Origin: Erythrobacter sp.
Lineage (GTDB): Bacteria; Pseudomonadota; Alphaproteobacteria; Sphingomonadales; Sphingomonadaceae
Direction: 5' to 3'
Assembly (NCBI GenBank): GCA_002695185.1
Contig: NZOF01000083.1
Location: forward strand, 1 to 10,704
Length of the DNA: 10,704 bases
Shown piece after piece: positions 7,621 through 10,704 of the stretch; the stretch's first letter is position 1; the number at the start of each line of letters is the position of its first letter. The notes below the pieces were generated by a model, which searched no databases, was not told the DNA's origin, and saw only the letters and a list, made by a program, of their open reading frames with translations. The translations under genes were made by a program, and so were the position numbers.

Positions 7621-7646
7621 ATACAAAGCTCAGATACAAAGCTCAG
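7621..7646. repeat. Perfect 13-bp tandem duplication over a stop codon
   Basis: ATACAAAGCTCAG occurs twice back to back (7621-7633 and 7634-7646). On the minus strand it reads as a duplicated ATCTGAGCTTTGT-type unit covering the TGA of the exonuclease gene and lengthening the spacer to the GajA-like gene from 34 to 47 bases. Because 13 is not a multiple of three and the first TGA is kept, the exonuclease protein is not changed. It looks like a recent slippage event. Confidence 0.85.
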
Positions 7647-8527
7647 ATGCGGTCAGAGAACCGATTGAACGCGGTCACTTCGCGCACCGGCAAATCAGCT
7701 TCGCGCAGATAGATTTCCTTGCACAGAAAGCCGATTTCCGCCTCCCGCTGGCCGTCATCGACATCGATGTACCAAGCGCGTGGATTAGGATTGTCATCGC
7801 CATTCCAGCGATAGCCCCGGGCCTTGAGAACATCCTTCAAGTCAAAGGGCGAGTTCTCCGCCCAAATCCGCCAACTCGGACGCCTCGCCTTATCCAACAT
7901 CTTTTGCATTGCCGGCACGCCGCTTATAGGCAGCGGCGCGGCGAGTAATTCGATAGCGGCCCGACAGTCGTGAACCGCTCTATGCCGGTCGTAGAAAAAG
8001 CCGGCGCCGGCGGCTAGATAGGCAAGCTTTACCCCTTCATGCCCTTCATCGATCCAATCGACCTGCGACATCGAACAGGCCCAAGGCTTGAACACGAACG
8101 CATCGCTCAGGCGTTCGAGAAAACGCCGATCGAAACTCGCGTTATGCGCGATCACGAGCGAAGAACGGTCGACAAGTGCTCGGACCGCGTCAACATCAAT
8201 CCGCTTCCCGGCAACCATCGCGTCGGTGATTCCGGTCAGTCGTGTGATTTCAGGCGGGATCGGCGATGTCGGCTCCTGAAACCGCTCGAACGGTGGACCA
8301 ATGTCGCAGATGAGTCCGTCTGGTAGATAGCTGAACGGGATCATGCCGAGTTCGATGATCTCGTGTTTCGTCGGGTCGAGCCCGGTCGTCTCAACGTCGA
8401 CAAATAGACCAAGTTTTGTTGGCGCGCCGTGCGCATTGTTGATGCGGAGCCGCGGTTCTAAACGGCGTTGTACGCGGTATTGCCCACTTGCCTTTAAGGC
8501 CGCCGCCATTGCTTCAAAATCGTTCAT
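7643..8527 (-). CDS. DnaQ-like DEDDh 3'-5' exonuclease with extra C-terminal domain
   Basis: Predicted 3'-5' exonuclease of the DNA polymerase III epsilon fold. The 294-residue protein has ExoI VDVETTGLD (43-51, D44 and E46), LTGITDAMV (97-105), ExoII IAHNASFDRRF (126-136, D133) and ExoIII RHRAVHDC (181-188, H182 and D187), so all DEDDh metal ligands are present. A C-terminal domain follows (about 216-294) with SWRIWAENSPFDLKDVLKAR, RAWYIDV and REVTAFNRFSDR. I recall the same tail in stand-alone alphaproteobacterial exonucleases and know of no role for it. Neither a polymerase-binding nor a GIY-YIG extension is seen. I chose the ATG at 8527 because AGGGAG sits 4 bases upstream; the open frame beyond it (to 8599) lacks conservation and a good site. 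It is the first gene of a three-gene minus-strand set with the GajA/GajB-like pair, and may process ends for them or be an independent repair enzyme. Confidence 0.88.
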   Translation of the reverse strand: MNDFEAMAAALKASGQYRVQRRLEPRLRINNAHGAPTKLGLFVDVETTGLDPTKHEIIELGMIPFSYLPDGLICDIGPPFERFQEPTSPIPPEITRLTGITDAMVAGKRIDVDAVRALVDRSSLVIAHNASFDRRFLERLSDAFVFKPWACSMSQVDWIDEGHEGVKLAYLAAGAGFFYDRHRAVHDCRAAIELLAAPLPISGVPAMQKMLDKARRPSWRIWAENSPFDLKDVLKARGYRWNGDDNPNPRAWYIDVDDGQREAEIGFLCKEIYLREADLPVREVTAFNRFSDRI

Positions 8528-8531
8528 TCGG

Positions 8532-8537
8532 CTCCCT
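8532..8537 (-). promoter_or_regulatory. Ribosome binding site of the exonuclease gene
   Basis: AGGGAG on the minus strand, 4 bases before the ATG at 8527, decides the start of the DEDDh exonuclease over the upstream in-frame codon at 8599. The surrounding GGCAGGGAGC recurs at the end of the AlpA-like gene about 200 bases upstream. Confidence 0.6.
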
Positions 8538-8652
8538 GCCCCGTCTAAAGTCATAGCCGATTTTACGAGCACGACTACGACTTTACTACCGTTCTTCAAT
8601 GGCTAAATCTGTGTTGACCTGCGTGGTGATTTTGAGGCTGTAACGGCAGGAA

Positions 8653-8733
8653 TTAGGAATCAAACGTAGGCGATCCAACGGCTGAATTGAGGGCGCAGAG
8701 CCGCCATTGATCTCGGTCCGAATGCATGGTCAT
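8653..8733 (-). CDS. Possible 26-residue ORF coupled to the AlpA-like gene
   Basis: A short frame whose ATG overlaps the TGA of the AlpA-like gene in an ATGA junction, with AGGGAG five bases before it, the classic layout of translational coupling. It encodes 26 residues beginning MTMHSDRDQWRLC and ends at TAA (8655-8653). I recognise no homology, membrane segment or motif. It could be a true small protein, the stub of a gene whose remainder was deleted, or chance. The strength of the initiation site is the only positive evidence. It ends 125 bases before the exonuclease start. Confidence 0.35.
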   Translation of the reverse strand: MTMHSDRDQWRLCALNSAVGSPTFDS

Positions 8734-8987
8734 TGCTCCCTGCCGCAAGCAGGGTCACCTGATTGTTTCCGCTTGCGCTCGACCAGCGATCTCAGACTCT
8801 CGATCAGCACGAGCGTTGAACTCCCCAGCTTGATGATCTCGATCTCGCCTTCGCCGATCAGCACATAGAGCGTGCTCCGCCCGATCCCGAGATAGCGGCA
8901 GGCATCCGGCACGCGCATCGCAATGGGCTCGATCACTCTGCGCTCGTGTTGCTCGCGTAGATGCTCTGTCGTTCCTGCAGATGGCAT
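8730..8987 (-). CDS. AlpA/excisionase-type helix-turn-helix protein
   Basis: An 85-residue DNA-binding protein of the HTH_17/AlpA/MerR-like type common on integrative elements, where such proteins act as transcriptional activators or excision directionality factors. The core is RVPDACRYLGIGRSTLYVLI (about residues 25-44, numbered from the ATG at 8987), the typical turn with STLY in the recognition helix. A short wing EGEIEIIKLGSSTLVLIESL follows, and the closing basic helix is RSLVERKRKQSG. I prefer the ATG at 8987 over one at 9005 because AAAGGA lies nine bases before it. It sits upstream of, and on the same strand as, the exonuclease/Gabija-like operon, so it may control it, or the whole set may belong to an integrated element of which this is the regulator. 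No integrase is present in the window. A 6-bp hairpin (CCCTGC/GCAGGG, 8738-8754) lies inside its last codons. Confidence 0.8.
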   Translation of the reverse strand: MPSAGTTEHLREQHERRVIEPIAMRVPDACRYLGIGRSTLYVLIGEGEIEIIKLGSSTLVLIESLRSLVERKRKQSGDPACGREQ

Positions 8988-9230
8988 GCTGGCCGGTCCT
9001 TTCATCTGTCGGGTGATGACGAACCGGCCTGGGGGACATGGAGGGGAGCAGACCGGCCCGCCATCGCCGTCATTATCCAGTGGAAGTGGCCCCGCTAGCT
9101 ACATGACGATTGTTCGCCAGAGCCGCAGATTGTGCGATGCTTTCCCGTTGAGCGGCCAAAGGTGCCAGCGTTGGACGGCCATGGGTCGTCTTGCATGCTA
9201 ACGGATGGCGTCTTGCGCACCGCTGGGCCT
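8988..9230. other. Unassigned stretch between the AlpA-like gene and the IS element
   Basis: About 240 bases upstream of the AlpA-like gene and left of the inferred IS66 end. A minus-strand frame (stop near 9073) runs from here into the insertion sequence, but its composition is that of a shadow and no family is recognised. The promoter of the AlpA-like gene should lie here; I could not pick out convincing -35 and -10 boxes. Together with the IS leader up to 9482 this makes nearly 500 bases without a supported gene. The insertion may have removed or split whatever gene lay here. Confidence 0.5.
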
Positions 9231-9252
9231 GTAAAGCGCGTCCGGATTGCCG
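9231..9252 (+). repeat. Candidate left terminal inverted repeat of the IS66 element
   Basis: The sequence GTAAAGCGCGTCCGG begins 252 bases before tnpA. IS66-family ends usually start with GTAA, followed by a GC-rich repeat, so this is a plausible left end. The right end is outside the window, so the repeat cannot be paired, and the 8-base target duplication (would be CTGGGCCT at 9223-9230) cannot be checked. Confidence 0.3.
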
Positions 9253-9482
9253 ACCGCCGTCGCCTTTGGCGTTGAAAGGAAACAACAATTTGAGGAAAGC
9301 GGCGGCACTGTGATTTCCAAGCTGTCGGTCAAAGTTCAACAAAACCAACCACCTGCACCCCGACCGACGGCGGTGCTTTTATCTCGCCATCCTAATATCA
9401 CTCGTAATCGTCCGGTTCTGGCACCTGATTTCCGGGGTGCAATTTTCGTCCATTGGGTGTTGTCCTTGTGGCTGGAGGTTGC

Positions 9483-10223
9483 ATGGCTGTTCGATCTCAT
9501 TTTGATAATCCGGCGCGGCGCGAGGGGTGGTCGGTGCATGTTGAGGCGTGGCAGCGCAGCGGGTTGTCGCAGCGCAAATACTGCCGTGCGCACAAGCTGA
9601 CAGTGAAGACCTTCGCGCGCTGGATCGGCGTATTGACCGACGCAAGAATGGCCAAAATCCGTGTCGAACGCGCAGCTGCCGAGCGGCGCGCGAAGCGCAG
9701 TCGCAAGGGCGGCAAGCTGACAACCGACCGCCGTAACAAGGTCGTGCAGGCGTATTGGGCGATGCATGTCGAGGCGCTTGAATGGAGCGGGATGACGGTG
9801 CGCGAGTATGCTGCGGCGCTGTCGATCTCGCGGCACAGCCTCGCGCGCTGGCGCGATTTGCTTGCCGAACGGGACGCGCCGGTCGACTGGCGGGCGCGGC
9901 TTCACCCGAGCGCGCGGCCGCAAATAAGCAGCGCTGCTAGTTGCGCAACAAGCAGCGGTTCTGGAACAGGAATGAGTGTTGGCGGCTTGACAGGTGCGCC
10001 AGATCATCGCGCGGGGGCGCAGGTCCGGCGCAGCTTCACGACCGAAGAAAGGCGCGAGATCGTGCGCGAGGCTGAGGCACCAGGCGTGACGGCAGCGAGG
10101 GTCTGTCGGCGTCATGGGATCGCCACCAGCATGCTGTTCCGCTGGCGCGCGCAACTTGCCTCTGACGGCACCGAGCAAGCCCGCTTTGTGACAGTGCGGG
10201 TGCAAGGGGAACTGCAATGTTGA
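9483..10223 (+). CDS. tnpA: IS66 accessory protein TnpA with three HTH-like modules
   Basis: DNA-binding accessory protein of IS66 transposition. The 246-residue product is clearly longer than the 100-160 residues common for IS66 TnpA. The C-terminal third is the standard TnpA helix-turn-helix: REIVREAEAPGVTAARVC then RRHGIATSMLFRWRAQL (191-225). Two further copies of the same module precede it: HVEAWQRSGLSQRKYC to KTFARW (19-47) and HVEALEWSGMTVREYA to HSLARW (95-123), joined by a very basic linker (about 55-85). The ATG at 9483 has a strong GGAGG seven bases upstream; an in-frame ATG at 9453 lacks one. The stop overlaps the tnpB start by 3 bases. The linker between modules two and three (about 140-180) is low-complexity, rich in S, A and G. 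Confidence 0.88.
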   Translation: MAVRSHFDNPARREGWSVHVEAWQRSGLSQRKYCRAHKLTVKTFARWIGVLTDARMAKIRVERAAAERRAKRSRKGGKLTTDRRNKVVQAYWAMHVEALEWSGMTVREYAAALSISRHSLARWRDLLAERDAPVDWRARLHPSARPQISSAASCATSSGSGTGMSVGGLTGAPDHRAGAQVRRSFTTEERREIVREAEAPGVTAARVCRRHGIATSMLFRWRAQLASDGTEQARFVTVRVQGELQC

Positions 10224-10570
10224 TGCTTCCGGCCGGCACGAAGGTGCATCTGGCGCTGGGTCATACCGATATGCGCAAGGGTATCGATGGGCTCGCAACC
10301 ATGGTGCAGGAAGTGCTCAGGGAAGACAGCTTCTCTGGCCATCTGTTCGCGTTCCGGGGGCGCAATGCGCGCATCATCAAGGTCCTGTTCTGGGACGGGA
10401 GCGGGTTGTGCCTGTTCACTAAAAGGATGGAACATGGCGGCTTCGTATGGCCGAGCGTGCACCAGGTGGGTGAGAGCATAGTGCTGTCTTCGGCGCAGCT
10501 GGCAATGCTGATTGAGGGGATCGACTGGCGGCGTCCCGAGCAGCAGTGGAAGCCCAGAAAAGCGGGCTGA
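10217..10570 (+). CDS. tnpB: IS66 accessory protein TnpB
   Basis: Accessory protein of IS66 transposition (the IS66 Orf2 family, unrelated to the RNA-guided IS200/IS605 TnpB nucleases). The 117-residue length is standard. The family signature GHTDMRKGIDGL lies near the N-terminus (15-26), followed by FAFRGRNARIIKVLFWDGSG (44-63) and LFTKRMEHGGFVWP (66-79), all typical. The ATG at 10217 is preceded by AAGGGGA at 6 bases and overlaps the tnpA stop, indicating coupling; a second ATG at 10223 is an alternative. Confidence 0.93.
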   Translation: MLMLPAGTKVHLALGHTDMRKGIDGLATMVQEVLREDSFSGHLFAFRGRNARIIKVLFWDGSGLCLFTKRMEHGGFVWPSVHQVGESIVLSSAQLAMLIEGIDWRRPEQQWKPRKAG

Positions 10571-10642
10571 AAACCGCCCCGAACACTGCTCGGAAAGCTT
10601 AGAAATGCTTGAGAAAATACTGTTCTTGTGGTAGCAGAATCC

Positions 10643-10704
10643 ATGCGGCTCGAACTCGACAATCTGCCGTCCGATGTCGGTCTTCTGCACCAGCTGGTGC
10701 GCGA
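10643..10704 (+). CDS. tnpC: IS66 transposase TnpC, N-terminal fragment
   Basis: Start of the DDE transposase of the element. Only 20 codons are inside the window, reading MRLELDNLPSD then VGLLHQLVR. This matches the N-terminal LPxDxxLLHxLV leader that precedes the coiled coil in IS66 TnpC proteins. It follows tnpB by 72 bases. The coding frame is open back to a GTG at 10628, so the true start could be slightly earlier. The gene is cut by the window edge; there is no sign of damage in the part seen. Confidence 0.75.
   Translation, partial: MRLELDNLPSDVGLLHQLVR

Larger units (their letters stand above)
9231..10704 (+). mobile_element. IS66-family insertion sequence, left part
   Basis: The order tnpA, tnpB, tnpC on one strand with the first two overlapping is diagnostic of IS66-type elements, whose TnpC is the DDE transposase and whose TnpA and TnpB are required accessory proteins. 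The element runs off the right edge inside tnpC. The left boundary at 9231 is inferred from a GTAA start only. A 10-base inverted repeat (ACCGCCGTCG at 9253-9262 and CGACGGCGGT at 9365-9374) lies in the 250-base leader before tnpA and could be a transposase or host-factor site, or chance. All three genes look intact as far as they are seen. Confidence 0.8.

Noticed and set aside
8540..8640. Promoter for the exonuclease operon (TAAAAT and TATGAC boxes)
   Set aside because: No acceptable -35 at 16-18 bases from either box, so not listed as a feature.
9336..10298. 320-codon minus-strand open frame
   Set aside because: Lies across tnpA on the opposite strand with histidine/arginine/proline-rich shadow composition; tnpA has family motifs and a GGAGG site.
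10112..10690. 192-codon minus-strand open frame
   Set aside because: Antisense of tnpB and the tnpB-tnpC junction, which match IS66 families strongly.

Overview
This window looks like an accessory, defence-rich stretch of a high-GC alphaproteobacterial genome. A sphingomonad or close relative is my best guess, an inference from codon flavour, the style of the AlpA-like protein and the IS66-type element; no rRNA, tRNA or housekeeping gene is present to confirm it. Two separate anti-invader modules sit side by side, bordered on the right by an insertion sequence and on the left by what looks like gene debris.

Left part (1-3284). Bases 1-357 hold no intact gene, only a decayed reading frame on the minus strand (about 125-357). 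Next comes a compact minus-strand cluster read right to left: vsr (very-short-patch T:G mismatch endonuclease), a DNA cytosine-5 methyltransferase, and a probable cognate restriction endonuclease with a PD-(D/E)XK-like core. All three genes overlap. A small plus-strand gene (3048-3284), predicted to be a winged-helix protein, diverges from vsr across a 52-base gap and is a candidate regulator.

Middle part (3285-8527). After a 388-base convergent gap with a candidate terminator for the minus strand, three minus-strand genes form an operon. In transcription order they are a DEDDh 3'-5' exonuclease of the DnaQ fold with an extra C-terminal domain, an OLD-family ATPase-TOPRIM endonuclease (GajA-like), and a UvrD/Rep-type superfamily 1 helicase (GajB-like). 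The last two share one base (TAGTG) and together have the architecture of the Gabija anti-phage system, also called class 2 OLD. The exonuclease 47 bases upstream may be a third component, and this is the most interesting hypothesis in the window.

Right part (8528-10704). An AlpA/excisionase-like helix-turn-helix gene, with a possible 26-residue ORF coupled to its stop codon, precedes the defence operon. This fits carriage on a mobile island. An IS66-family element then starts on the plus strand, with tnpA, tnpB and the first 20 codons of tnpC before the window ends. Its TnpA contains three copies of one helix-turn-helix-like module.

Taken together, the restriction-modification set would cut unmodified DNA while Vsr repairs the deamination damage caused by cytosine methylation, and the GajA/GajB-like pair would supply nucleotide-sensing DNA cleavage. 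No CRISPR array, tRNA, rRNA or riboswitch was recognised.
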